Positions 11,024 to 26,000 of a stretch of DNA of 64,000 nucleotides are shown one piece after another. The DNA comes from Antedon bifida. Lineage: Eukaryota > Echinodermata > Crinoidea > Comatulida > Antedonidae. The first letter of the stretch is position 1. Every line of letters starts with the position of its first letter. Below the pieces are notes generated by a model that saw nothing but the letters and a program-made list of their open reading frames with translations, was not told the origin of the DNA and ran no database searches. Location: the NCBI GenBank assembly GCA_963402885.1, contig OY727093.1, forward strand, positions 28,829,409 to 28,893,408. The letters are read 5' to 3'. The position numbers and the translations under genes were made by a program.

Positions 11024-14000
11024 TATCATCATCATCACCATCATCATAATCATCATCATTTTCATCATCATCACCACTTGCAACATGATGTTTTCCAAAA
11101 ATTTCACTTTTTCATGCTACCAACAATAAGACATTCCATTGAGAATCCGTATTGGATAATGGTATCATCTGCAAAGGTTGTGCTGAGCCATTCCACCTTC
11201 CAGCATCATCATTTCTTTGTAACACCATTTAGCAGTCACAGACTACCAACACCACTGTTGGTGTGTGTATTTTCCTCTGTCAGTGCAGGTGTAGTGTCAT
11301 AGGCAAGAAAGACAATACAAATTAATTTATGTTTTTAAGAAAAATTGATTGCTGAGATGCAACTGATTTATTGTTATTTGCTTGTTTTACTTACATAATA
11401 TTCATGTATAAACTACAGAAGTGTACTAGAGATGACCAATGCAAGATTTAAAAAAATAAATGAAAATTCGTTTTGCCTGGCATAATTAAGAGAATAAAAC
11501 AGAGAAAAATACTTCAAATTGCAAAAGGCAATATGTTAAAATACTATTTATGTGTTGAAATACTCTAAAACGATAAACATTTAAATTAAAATTACAACAA
11601 ATAGTTATTGGCGAATGTTAGAATTGTACATATTAATGCTATTTACAACAAAGGACTTCCTAGTTCTACATAGATTGGTTTGTGGGATAATAGAAATGTA
11701 AATGAGTTTTGGTTGTGAAAAGATCATGATTTATTAAAGATTTTGGAAACCTCCTAGACATCTTTATGATACTAGAGACAATACAATTCTCATGCTTCAG
11801 TTAATTACTAACCATATACATTATAGAGGGCACTATTGTACACAATTTTAGTTTAGACAACTTGGCAACATGCCATATTGTACCGGTCATTAGAATTGCA
11901 GTTTCTTAATTATTCTGTTTCTAATGAATACAATATCAATAATTAAAAAAAAAAATAAATACTGAAAAACAAGAATAGTTATAATTTAGTTCAACCAAGG
12001 CAACAATTAAAGATGTTGATCCCCCAAAAACATGAAAAATGAAGTAATAAAAAAAACAGGCAATTTTGCAGTTTTAATAAAAGTTAATCACTTCTGTAGA
12101 AAAAAAAAGACAAAATAAACAGTTAATTCAACCATTGACTTCGAGTCAATTTGAAATTTTTTTTGCATAAATTACAGTTTTTTCAGGTACATAATTTTTA
12201 TTTTATGTGACATTAAAATGGCATAATATTCAACAAAAACAAATTAATTTTTTTCAGGGAGTCAATATATCTTTATTTATCTTTATTGTTTGTTTTTGTG
12301 TACTACTATAGACCTACCCATACTAATATTCTTGTTCCTTCTTCAATATGAAATTTGTTTTGTGTATATCAAAATATCTATAACTATATATAACTGTTTT
12401 CATAAAAACTTCTATTATTTAAACAAACCAAGTAAAACAATTGCAGCAACCTAAATATATAAAAAAAAAACAAATCAACAATACTGTGTTATTTGAAATA
12501 ATAATCATTTGCGTTTATATATATTTACAATAGAAATTAAACCTACCCTACTTTTAGTAATTGCACAAATATGAAACAAACTGATGGACTCCAAATCAAT
12601 CATCGTCCCCTTAAGCTACGATTATCCGCTATGAAAGCCAGCTTTATACAAAACCGTTGACAATATGAATTAGACCCAAAAGATTTGAGTAAATTTTTCA
12701 GGGAAATCCATGTATAGTAATTAAACTTTGCCATTATAGGATAAAAACTTTCAATTTTTAGGATTTAAAAATATTTTTTTTCTTTATTGTCCTATTTTTA
12801 TACAGTACAGTACATTCTTTAAAGCATAATGGATTAACATAAGGCAACTTATTTTAAAAAAACAATCTCCTCCTCTCATCGTTAACTTTCATTTAAATCC
12901 CAATAATCCACACCTTTTTTTTCCAAAATGTCTGATCCATATGAACATACTGGATTTGTACAGGCTTCTGAAAAGTCTAATCTCAGAGCAACTTCAGTAA
13001 AACTTAAGAAGGAATAATTGTAATTGTTTGGTCTGATCTCCCAATTTCAGGAAGATCTAAAGTTATAAACATATTTATAAAGTTTATTTTAACTCTTTTT
13101 AAAAATATAGAGACTTGGTGTTTTTATAGGATAAATGCTTGTGTGAAATCTTGTTGGTACTGTACCTTGTTTTTAATAAATATAGGATAAAAACTTTCAA
13201 TTTTTAGGATTTAAAAATATTTTTTTTCTTTATTGTCCTATTTTTATACAGTACAGTACATTCTTTAAAGCATAATGGATTAACATAAGGCAACTTATTT
13301 TAAAAGAACAATCTCCTCCTCTCATCGTTAACTTTCATTTAAATCCCAATAATCCACACCTTCTTTTTCCAAAATGTCTGATCCATATGAACATACTGGA
13401 TTTGTACAGGCTTCTGAAAAGTCTAATCTCAGAGCAACTTCAGTAAAACTTAAGAAGGAATAATTGTAATTGTTTGGTCTGATCTCCCAATTTCAGGAAG
13501 ATCTAAAGTTATAAACATATTTATAAAGTTTATTTTAACTCTTTTTAAAAATATAGAGACTTGGTGTTTTTATAGGATAAATGCTTGTGTGAAATCTTGT
13601 TGGTACTGTACCTTGTTTTTAATAAAATTATTAAATTACCCAAACTTATAATGACTATAGATTCCTCCATAACGTCCTATATGCCATTGTGACAGCCAGT
13701 TCATCTCTCTGCATATTACCAGTATCAATTTTATGTGAGTGCTTGTTTTGCAAGCCCATGTTTTGGCTGCCACATCAGAACATCTGCAATGATGTCTTCT
13801 TTATTGCGAAGACAGTGTCCAGCAAATATCAGTCTTCTTCTTATTGCTCTTCTTATTTTTTGGTATGACCAAAGAGCCATATAATACTTTGTTACTGATT
13901 ATAAAGTTACTGTATAAACACATATTTATAAAGTTTATTTTAATTCTTTATAAAATATAGAGCAATATCGACTTGTAAGGTGTGTTTGATTGGTTATGGC

Positions 14001-17000
14001 TTGATGCGAAATGACAGTAAAACCCTTCTGGAGGCGCTTCACAAACAGCAGTTCCAGGTTATTGTGGTGGATGAGTCACACTATTTGAAGAATTTGAAAG
14101 CAGCTCGAACCAAAGTTCTTCTGCCATTGCTGAAGAAAGCCAAAAGGTTGTTGCTTTTAACAGGTACTCCAGCATTGGCAAGACCAGCCGAGGTGTGTGT
14201 ATTCTCAATCCTTAAAGTAATTGGCAAATTTTCCAATACCAGATAGGAAAAATGTCTGTTTTTTTAAGAAAGAAGGTCTGTGTGATTTCAATTAATCTTT
14301 TGGCCCTCTCTGGTTTTGGGAAAGTTTCCATTTTTTAATAAAATTTTTTTTTAGACAATTTCGGTATTCTCATTTGGGAAAAGTGAATAAAAAACCACCC
14401 ATCTGCTCACTGTTTTGTGTAATTGGCCATAAGGAATAAACATAGATTCTATATTTTTATTACCGTTACTGCTCGTCTGTGTAAATTAGCCTTGCGTCTT
14501 AGTGAAAAAACAAATTTCAAAAATAGAATAAAACTATTATAAGGCAATGGAACTGCTCAGTTTAATTTAAACCTAGAACTGAATTTAATATATTTCCTTT
14601 TCAAATTAAAAAGTTTATTCCATCAAACGAATGTTCAAATTGTGTTATAAAATTGATGGAAATGAATTTATATTTATAGTTTTTATAAAAAGGAAATTAC
14701 AGAATATTACTTTTAAAATTGATATGAAATGAAAAAAAAATTGCTTTTTTGAATTCTATCTCTTGTGGACAGATTAAAAGATGATATAATGTAAATTTGA
14801 TCTCGAAGAAAATAAGATTCGTTCTCTATTTTGTAGATTATCATCTTCAAATTGTCGTTGTATGTATTATAAAAAGAACCTATGTGATTAACATTCATGA
14901 ATATAGTTTAATTGATTTGAAATATTTACCCACAAGTCATTTGATTACTCTCTTGATTCTCATCATTGCTCTATGTAACTCTCCCCTGTTTCTATTTCCA
15001 ATTATTTTATCTCCTTTTTTTTTGTCTAGAGGAAAGGGAGTAATGTTTAGATTGCAATTTATAAAGTTTAGAATAGAATACACTGCTGCCTAAACAAAAT
15101 TTACTGATTCTGTTGCACAAAATGAGCATTGAGCAAATGAGAATTATTTGAAAAATTATCAAAATCTCACTATATAGTTTGGGTTAAAATTTATAATATT
15201 TGATAATAAATAATAGAAAAAAATAGTAATTTTCATAAAAAAAGTTATTATTTTTATGTGACACATTTCAAAGAACATGTTAAACAATGGTTTAATACTT
15301 GTGACCAAATTTCAATCTAATTGGCGATGAAAGGTTTCGTCTATTTTGTATTTTTTTTTAATATAGGCCTATATTATCAAAAAATAAAAAGTTCACTTTT
15401 ACGTAATATTATATTGAGAACATGATTTTTAATAGGATATTGATGAAGAATAAAACAATCTTGTAGCTTTATTTACTGCATTGTAGATTTACATAAAAAA
15501 AAGTGAGAAATTCATTAGACAGGTGCAAAATTGAATTCTTTTGAATATTGAAACTATTAATTATTATTTTTTTTTTTTTAGTTGTTTCCACAGTTGGACT
15601 GCTTACAACCTGGTTTGTTTGGCACCTGGACAACCTTTACCAAGCGATTCTGTGGCGCAGGCTGGCGATATTTTGGACGTAACAAGACTTGGGATACAAG
15701 GTAATAGAGTTTTTATACAGTAGTAAGTTATCTTAAAATAGAAAATATAAAATTATTATTTAAGGTATATTTATTCAATTAAAGAAATCATACAGGCAGC
15801 CAAAGGCTGAAATGAGTACAATTTTACAGATATAAAAACTTTAAAATTAATGTACATTTAGTAATCAAATATTTAACATCTAGAAAAAACATTAAAAACA
15901 TGAAAAGGACAACTAGAAAATGTGTGTAAAATTCACATTCAACGCCTGATAATTAAAGATTTATCATGTATAATGTTAATTTGTTAAATGTCGGTTTTAT
16001 TGTATCGTTCAAGTTGACAGGGGCTGGTCAAGCACATCACAAGATGACAGTTTTATACTTTTGCTTTTCCGCTACTCCCCTGTTATACTTATATTGTGTT
16101 TGTTTTTTTGCTATGTAGAAAGATTGAAAATAAATAAAATAAATAAATGTATTATTAGCATTCATCCCTACGAGACAAGTTTTTAACTTCTAGAAGGGAT
16201 CCATGATAATAATGACTACCTATTACTGCTTTATCTATGTTCACTTTAATATCTTTTTTCTACTTTGTATATATTCATTCATTATTATCTAAATAAATAT
16301 TATCTGAATTATCTGAATCTGAATATGGTAGGATTGTAAGCAAACCTATTGTCAGGCAGGGTCCATATTGTTATTTCTACTATCAATGTACAGAAATGAT
16401 GTATGTATTAGTATTATTAGTGTTCAACAACAACTTATCAAAATGATTAAATATTATAGCATTCAACAACTTATTCCATATGCGGTATAGGACTGTTAGC
16501 AGAGAATTTGAAGTGTATAACTTAATAATTATGCAGGCTCTAATTAAAATGTTGCTAGCTATAATTATTGTTTTTTTTTTGTCTTTTATGGGCTCGTCCC
16601 CAAAAAACAAAGGTCATGTTCTCCATTTTTCTTGTCACATGCAAGTGACGCGTACATATTTGTGATTATTGTTTGTGCCTCATTGCAATAAGTTTACTAC
16701 TGATGATGTAATTTATTATACATTTAGACTCTTCTTCATCCTAGCCAAAGGAATATGTTGTTAATAGGCCTATGTTTCCATATTCTTTGAAATATTTAGT
16801 TGTTTTACCAGCACCTAGCATTTTCGTGAATCTGTTTTCTGGTCATTATTAAAATGTAATTTACTCGGATAATGATGATGAACAAATTTGCCCTGTGTTT
16901 ATTAGTAAGAAATAGCAGTCAACGGCGTACGAATCTCTCATCTATCTTCTTTTAGCACCTTCCTACCTTGAGGTGTAGTGTGCCTAGATATTTCTTTTTT

Positions 17001-20000
17001 AATTTCCTTTCAAAAGTAGTACAGTACTTGAATGGGGTGGTTCACCTTACTTTCAAGCTGCAATTGAATGTGAAAGTTCAAACAAAAAGGATTGTGAAAT
17101 TGCAACTGTTTTTTTTACCATTTAGGCCGTGACAAGAGTGACAATGATTGATGAAAGAAAAACAATTTCTTTATTGATTTTTTTTTGTAATGAAGATATT
17201 AAAATTGATTAGAAAGTTTAGGTCTTTTCACAAGAAAAACTTCTGTTACATGCATTATAATGAATGGTGCAAAGTAATATTGATATTCCTTAATCCAAAA
17301 TACCTGTTAAAAATTTCCATATTTTGCTGTTTAGCTTTTGGGTAAAAGTTGTGAATAGAGCTGTAATTGATTGATAATATTTGTCAAAATACATTGTATT
17401 TTAAATCGATATGTAAGTAAAGTTACTTTTAATGAGTCAAAATGTCATGCATTACATTCATCAAATAAATGTTTTCTGACATGCCACATTATATAAAGTA
17501 AAACGAATGAACCTTTGTTTTCTTAATCTGCAATTATATTACTTTACAGCACATGTTGAATAAAAAAAACATTTTCTTAACATTATACTCATCAAAATTA
17601 TGTTCTCCCTTTTTGCTGCAGAAATTGATGTTGTTTTTTTTGCAAGAGAAATAAATGTTTTAATGTAGTCACATTGCAATAAATATTGGCATTAGTTTAT
17701 ACAACTAATCCACTCAACGAAGACAATTGTATAGTATTTGTTTTGTAGAAATAATGAAAGTTATTTCAGCATCATGGGCCAAGGCCTAGACAAACTATAT
17801 AATACTAGGTGCGTTTTTGGTATTAATTCTGACCGTTACCTACAAAATGTATAGTTTTCTGATTTATCGAATGTTATTCTGAATTTCAAATAGGTAGCAA
17901 TATGGGAAATTGGCAGCGCAACCTGTAAATTGATTACGACTATTGTACTTTTCTTCACCAGCATGCATATTATTTGTTTTCCCTCAAAATTCTCCACAAA
18001 AAGCTGAATGTTCATTAGTGTAGCATTAACTATTTGATATCCTTTTTCCGTTCATTAGAACTAATAACAAATGGCATGTGATATGTAATTAACCAATCAA
18101 ATGGTAAGGTACACACAGGTGTGTAATTATATCAGTGATTTTCAATTCTCTTTTAAAACTATTTTTAAATACGGGAAAAGTGAAATACCGAAGACATTTA
18201 TTTATGCATTTATTTGGAGGTGGGAAATCCCCCATTTAATAGCTGATATTGTATGAAATTTGTATGAGAGCCTTCACAATAATGTTTTTATTGCTAATGT
18301 TAAAGAGTAACTATAATCTTCTATTATCTCAAGTACAGCAGTGTGTGATACTAGTATCAATGATTTATTCAGCATTGTCTAAGCATTAAGTCATGTCCCA
18401 AAATATTGATACAAGTAAATTAATGTTGTCTTCTTCTGCTTCATTATTTAAAATACAAACAAGGTTTGTATATAAAATATTCAATGGATATTGTCATGTA
18501 ATTTTTTTGTTATCCTTTTCTATTATTAATACAACAAAAATATAACATTATTTTGAAGTACGACAGTATTTTATGAAATATCAACCTTATAGTATGTTCT
18601 CTCAAAACAAAGACTGTTGTTAGAGATAATACCTAAGTTAGAATATTTTTTTTTTATTCTTCACTAATTAGTCAATACAAGTTCACCTTGTATGATATTG
18701 AGTAATTGTTTTAACGATGTACTGCTATATGAGGTTCCCTCAAAATGCATTTATATTATATCTATTGCAACATCAAACCACTGCCTTCAAAGCTCTCTTG
18801 AAGACATGTAATACTCTTTCATGTTTCAAGAGAAATGATGATGGTGGTTTGTGGGGAGGGCATAGTTCATGGACTATGCCATTTGAGGAGAGGGGTGTTC
18901 AATGAAAATTTCTACTTTTCAAGTTATATCTCGGAAGAGAAAGGGCTGTTGTCGGTTTATCCAGGTAAGCAAGCACTCATAGACTACTAAACACCACTGT
19001 TGGTGTGTATATAATCTTTATGAATATGAAATCTAAATTTCCAGGTACAGTAATTGTTAAAATACTGTAGAACATGAATGAAAAAGTGATTTTGTATATA
19101 GTTTTCACACCTTTTTTTGAATGGAATGTCCAACATGATATTATATAAAGTCAAAAAAGAATATCATATAAGACAGATGCAACAGAATTGTCTGACCATA
19201 CCATTACCTCGCATGCCAAATTTGACATTTTAATAACGTTTTAGAAAATGTTTGAAAATGTTATTATAAGCTATCATTTTATGATCATCTGTTGTAATAT
19301 TTTAAAATTAAATGATTTTTTTTTAGTCTTGCCTCAAATTGTTGCATAGAATGTATATTGGGATTTGACCATTATGTGTCCATGTGTATTGCTGAAAGGA
19401 AATGTTTCAGAAAAACTCTATATGCTACTGTAGGTCTGCCACTGTGATGAGTAGAATATTATTACTATAGTTAAAGATCTATTGTCCCCAAAACAAGAAT
19501 AATGAAGATTAATGAAATAAGATTTTGAATAGGACATTTTTTAGTTTTAAGTTAATCACTTCCACAGAAAAAAAAGCGAAAAAAAAAAATGTTTTCACTT
19601 ATAAAAAGACAACCAATTTTAAATTACAGTTTTTTCATGTAAATACAGGAAAAAAACTCATTTTAAAATTTTGTTCTTGCTAATCAAACTGATTTTTGAG
19701 TCGAGAAACATAGTTTTGTATTGTATTATTTAATTGCTACACAATTTTAGAAATGTGTAGCAATAATTTTTCCCTGCTTATTTTGTAATAGATCCAATTT
19801 TTGATCAAAGTGAATAACTATTATGGAACATCAAAATGGGATATTCAACAAAAACAGGCAAAAATATATCTTTAAAATGATTTACAGTATATCCAGTTAT
19901 AAGGATGATTTTGATGTTGAATATTCTTGTTCTTATGTTTTAAAAATGTAAATTTGAAGTATGTTTCAATTTTTCACAGCTTTGTTTTGTTTCTAGAAAG

Positions 20001-23000
20001 GTAACATGCAAACATTGATTTTTATGATTCATATAGTCAGTTGATAGTGTGAAGAACCTCATATCATTTTGTTTAAACTTTCCCTTAAGATATACGGTAT
20101 AAAAAAGCACTACAGGCTTATATAGATTTATTTGATATGATGTTTTCATAGAGCACAACATGCATTCAATAATGTCTTTTAGCTACACGTGATAGTAGCT
20201 CTGACCAGGTGTAATTTTATTGATGTAAAAGTTTAATTATGTTGACACAAAAGTTGTGCCATAGGCCAACTTGGCTGGGTAGAAATAATAAAGGTAATGA
20301 AGCTAGTATATTGGTTGGATTATTCGTATTGTGAGAAATACATTATAATCAATACTTGAATACAACATCTCATAAAGTTCTAATTCTTTTTACAGTATTC
20401 CGACTTTTTCCTGTTTTTACCGATTTCCAATTAATTAACCTATGTTTGGTTTTTGTTTGTATGTTCAATCTTACTTTTTCCTACATTATAATTAAACATT
20501 AATAATAATAATAAAAAAAAAGTATTCTGGCATGTAATACATTTGCATATTACAAGTAATCATTTTCAAGGTTAACAGATCTTTTAAGACATTCATTTAT
20601 ATTCACATTCTTCAATAATTTATAATTGATAGATTAATAATTTTAGATTTAATGTTATACAATAATTGTAGTTGTAGATTAGTGTAGGTCACCAATTAAT
20701 ATAGATTTTTTTTTATCAGATCTTGCTTTTAATACATTAATTTATAATCACAGTAATCAATAATCTATAATTGATAGATTAATAATTTTAAATTTAATGT
20801 TATACAATACTTGCAGGTGTTGATTAGTGTAGGTCACCAAAATATAGATTTCATATCTGTCATCACATTATGGTAATTAATAGCTTATTAATCATCATTG
20901 ATCTTCAAGATTCAATTACTCAAAGTATTACTGGGTATCCTTGAATTCTTCAACTTCATATTTATAATAATGCTATATTTCCGTTTGGATCATACACAGT
21001 AAGAGGATTTCCCCAATTCTACCCAGAAGCACTGAGACGCTAACAGCCATCCATCTATCTTTTTCTTACATGTGGTGTGAGATTTAGGTCGGTCGATAAG
21101 GCAAACAAGAAATCCAGTCACTAGTTTAAAATTCCTTCTTTTGTATTTGTGATTACGAAAAATCATTTGTTTATGCAGTAGTAGAATTATAATGGAAGAG
21201 GTATTTAATCTGTGGATATAAAAGTTATCTTGACTAACTTTAGGTGAAAAATGAAATTTGATGGATAGCGTAGAATCGTAAATATTGGCGAATCCCATTG
21301 TATCTATGTATGGTGCATTATCGATGCTATGATTATTTAAGTTCGTTGCCGGTATGAATACTTATGCAAAATAAGATATCATGTACTGTACTTTTCCTGT
21401 ACTTTTTATATGCATTTGAATACACTGAGGAAAGACTAGTACTGTATCTGAATCTCTGTAATTTTGTTTGTTTGTACTTTATCGTTTCGATTTAGCTTTT
21501 TGCTTTTGTGTATTCCATTGAGTTCCACCCACAGCATTGTCATTTTTTCAATAGTTTTCCTTTTGATTTATATATATTTTATTATGAATTAAATAAAAAG
21601 ATACTGTATCATTAGTTAAATAATATTTTTGTTAAGTCTGAATTTTCAAAACTAAATTCATTACTCACAGTACTCTAAACCATAGTATTGAAACTAAAAA
21701 TGAGACATATTCAATTTTTCCATTTATTTTATTATTATTTTTATTATTCATTATATTACTGTAAATTTAATGCATTAATTTACAATTTTTTAAATTGAAG
21801 CAAAAAAATTACCATAGATTTAAATTACAATTTTGTATCCTGCAGTGGTTTTTACAAGAATTTTTAAAATAATTTTTGTTCAACAATTTTGAATCTTCAG
21901 TTTTTTTTTTATATAGGAGAAATATTGTTTGTTTTCAAACAATTTATCTAAATATGTTATATTAAAGTTAAACATACAGTTACTTTTCACTAATTGTTTG
22001 AACATCAAGAACAGTTTGTTCAATGCCAAGCTGGAAGACTGAATGTTATGGCATAGCCATAATATGCAGAAAACTAGAGTTCCAAATCAACGGCTTAGCC
22101 AGTGTGCCATCCAGCCATCTTTTGGATGGCCAAACATGATTTAGGATGGTTGATTTTAGCAAGATGGCTTAGACGGCCTAGGCCTAGGAGAGCCTAAGTT
22201 ATCATCTAAGCTTCAATAACTCATTGCCAATAAACAGGTTTTTTTTAAACCGGTATATTGTAAAATCCCAATCTTTGTTAACTGCTTTTTTTTTTACTCC
22301 TATTTATGTCATAAACTATTCTACATATTTATGTAAATTTTAAATTAAACGTTGGCCATTTCTTTTTAACAGTTTCTCTCTTTCAATTTCAATATTACGC
22401 TGTATAGTAAGTTTCTCGCCAATAAATCTCTGAACTAGTTATTTGGTCATTATTGACGGTGTGCTATGAAGTCTAAACATTAATGTACGCTTTCTATGTT
22501 TGCTTTTAAAAGCTATGTTAATTCTTAGGAGATTTGCAGTAAAGCCCATTCCCAACACTAATGTTTCTGCTCATAATAAAAAAAAACTACAATTAGAATT
22601 TTTTTTTTATTAAACTCGGTCATTCACTAGTAGTAACTGTGAAGTTTGAAGTTAGTATTTTGAACTAGATTTAAATCTGGTAAAGATTCTAAATATCTTG
22701 AGTGTGTATGTATATTTCATGCGTTTTATATACTTAGCTTTCATATAAATAATTTGCCAGTAAACTGTACATTTGATGAATATTGTCATTGCATTTTATG
22801 CAAATTATCACATATGATGATTCTTCAGTTTCTTTTTGTAATACCCTCAAGCATTTTTTATAAAAAAATTAATTTGGATTTTAAAAAGCAGTACTGTACG
22901 TGCATCTATTCTGTCATTTCCAAAATTATTCATATGCGCTAGAAATTAATTTTCCATTGCATGAATAAAACTATAGTAATTTTATATAAGATTTTTATAC

Positions 23001-26000
23001 ATTTTACAAAATATAAATCTACATTATCAGTTAGATATAGTTTTATTTATTTTGAGTATAGTATCTAAAATATGCTTGCTTAATATTATTTGTTGCTGTC
23101 GATATTTGTCTTGTATAATATTTGCTTGCAAACAAAATATTTCTAGTTCAATACAGTATTAAAAAAAATCTCTCTCTGTAAATAAATGTGTAAGTGCTGA
23201 CTATATTCATAATTTACTTAAACTTGGTTTGCAATGCAACCCACCGTGCCTGCTGTAAATTATTTGACAAGTCGTATTGGGTCGGCACTGTGGCTTTTTT
23301 TTTTTACCATATTTATTGAGGGTGGTCCATCCAGCAAATGCTCTACATAACAAAGACTTATTACAAGTCTTTGGGAGTGGAGTTGTAATTTTGTCCTTAG
23401 AAAAAAATCGTGACATGTGACAGGACTTGAACCCAGGACCCTTGGAGTGGTAGCCAAGCATCATAACCACCAAGCCACAACTATAATGGCTTTGTAGTTG
23501 ATATTTCCTTACATCTCTGGACCCTTGAATTAAATTCTGACATTGACAGCCAATGCATAACAGTGTCACTACATACCATTACCTAACCCTCATAAAAGGC
23601 TTAGGATTCCCATCCTGTAATTGGCAAGTCATGTAATTTGTTGTATGTTAGATGGTGTGGCAATAAAAACAAGACTTTCTTTACTTTCTGATCGTAAATT
23701 TCACAAATTAGCTTTGCACGCTGGTGTAGATGATTGCTTCACGCATATCAAGGCCCTTCTCAAAGTACGCAAGAATCCTTGTACACCAAATGTAATAAAC
23801 CTAGTATAAATGACCGAAATCTAATTTTACTGCTCCAAGTGCCCTTTTACATCTCAGTTGCCATGACAATGATCTTCGATTACGCTACTGTTATTTATTA
23901 TCAATTACATCCAAGTACTTTGGTATCTAACATTGCCAGTATCTCTGAGTAAACTTGAGCCTTTTAAAGATCGCTCGATTTCTTCCACGAATGCGCAATT
24001 TACGATTGTGATAAGTGTGTCATTTTAGGACCTAGAACTTGTTTTATTAAAAAATGCAATTGCATTGATTATCTTAACAGGATAATGTAAAGCAAGTATA
24101 GCTTACACATTCAGTGAACGGCATTTATGAGGTTTTAAAGCTTGTTTTAAGTTTCTAAATAAAGTACATTCAACCAGGTACAGTTCATGTATACTTTTTT
24201 ATGACCCTGATCATACTGGTACTATAACTATAGAATTATGTTGTACTTGTAATATAATAATGTAGACACAGTAACCAACACACTGGTAATTTTTCACACA
24301 AGGAGTTGAGTGGTCAAAAGCCCATTTGAAACATATTGACATCAACATTAAATCATCTTCTTCTTCATGTACCATGTCCTTCAAGAACGTTGGCAGTTAT
24401 GGCTTTCCAGATAGTTCGGTTCTCAGCGACTCTGAAAACTTCTTCAACATTCAGTTTAAGTTCTTTTGCAATCCTTTCTATAAACATAGCTCTTTGATTT
24501 CCTCTTGCTTTCCTCCCTTTGATCTTCCCTGTTAAAATTAAATGTTCCAGTTTTTTCTTTCTGAGAAGATGTCCCACAAAATTATATTTCCTCCATTTCA
24601 TGCCAGCTGTTACACTTCTTTCTGTCTTTGCCAGTTCAAGATCTTTAAATGTTTACAACATTAAATCATATCAACTCATTTTTAGTATTAATTATGAAAT
24701 ATATTCTGATGTGTCAATGATTATTAAGAAACTTGACAAGTATCGCTTTAAGCAAGGGTATATTACTAGGGAGTAAATGATTTGCGTTGATCCAGATTCC
24801 TTCAACAAAGTTTTGGCAAATTGTTGGTTCAGGGTGTTCTTGGTTTGCAACGATCAATGTATTCCCCATTATTCCATGATGCACCTTACTAGTTTGAAAA
24901 TAGTATCAACTTGTTACCTACAAGTAGATAATACATAGAAGTTTTGAAAATTCTTAATGTTTTTAAAGTTTTTTTTACTTAAAATTATTTTGAAAAAAAT
25001 AATTAGATCTCTTTAGAATATACAAAATATGAACTTCATTGTTCCAACAAAAAAGATTTTCTTGACACAAGACAAAAGTAATGTTGGATAGTAAATTGTC
25101 TTTTCTATTAAATATACTCCTAAGGCTTTTCTATGAAATTGCAAGTTCATTCTGCCTGCTGTAGTAACGTTTTTAAATGCCACAGAGTATTGTAATATGT
25201 TATACTTGTTTTAAGAAGGTTCTGTCAGGGAGTTGTATCCCTGGTTCAGTGTTCATTTTTCAAATGGATTCATTCAATTCTTGGAGTATGTAAATGTATC
25301 TCATTGATGATCTGTGACTTCTTGTTTGTGAGATCCAGACTCCTTTATTTGTGAGATCCAGACTCCTTGTTTGTGAGATCCAGAGTCCAAGTTGTTTTTG
25401 AGATCCAGACTCCTTGTTTTTGAGATCCAGACTCCTTATTTGTGAGATCCAGACTCCTTATTTGTGAAATCCAGACTCCTTATTTGTGAGATCCAGACTC
25501 CTTGTTTGTGAGATCCAGACACATCAAATTGCACCACTTTACATAAAATACCATTAAAATCATTTCTGTATGTTTGCAAATCACATGTATTTATAAAATG
25601 AGAATAGTCAAAGTCAAAGCCTTTATAACTTTGAACTACTCCAAGGCTAGATTAAAAATCTTACAATTTAAAGCTTTTTTCTTGACAAGTGTCCATTTTG
25701 CATGTTTGTCAGAATGTCATTCCTTCTAATCCCCGCCTTATCCACCCTAATCTTGATGTTAAAAAAACAATTTGTTTATATACTTACAGTATATATGGAG
25801 AAACATTTTCATAAAGTTCACTTATAGGTAAAATTGTAATGGTCATCTAAAGAAAGGGTTATGTCAACATGGAACTCAACTGAACTGGTCAACTTGGAAG
25901 TTCGAAGCAACTGACCACAACTCAAAGTAACCCACTGCAAATGAAAGATATGAGTGCAGTTGAGTTGCTTTCAATTGAACATAACTTTGAATAACATTGT

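Larger units (their letters stand above)
7070..13960 (+). other. ZRANB3: ZRANB3 intron a-b (6.9 kb)
   Basis: Holds a tRNA-derived SINE (8336-8580), a SINE tail (9250-9440), two family A MITEs, an (ATC)n array, a family B MITE, a 446-bp tandem duplication and a LINE remnant. Sequence from 7100 to 8330 and 11300 to 12000 shows nothing recognisable. Confidence 0.85.

Noticed and set aside
20990..21298. A 102-codon minus-strand ORF as an intronic gene
   Set aside because: No recognisable domain, no promoter or poly(A) context; similar ORFs occur by chance in 64 kb.
23621..23809. A LINE C-terminal fragment (RLSLLSDRKFHKLALHA)
   Set aside because: Some resemblance to LINE ORF2 tails, but too short and unsupported by neighbouring sequence.
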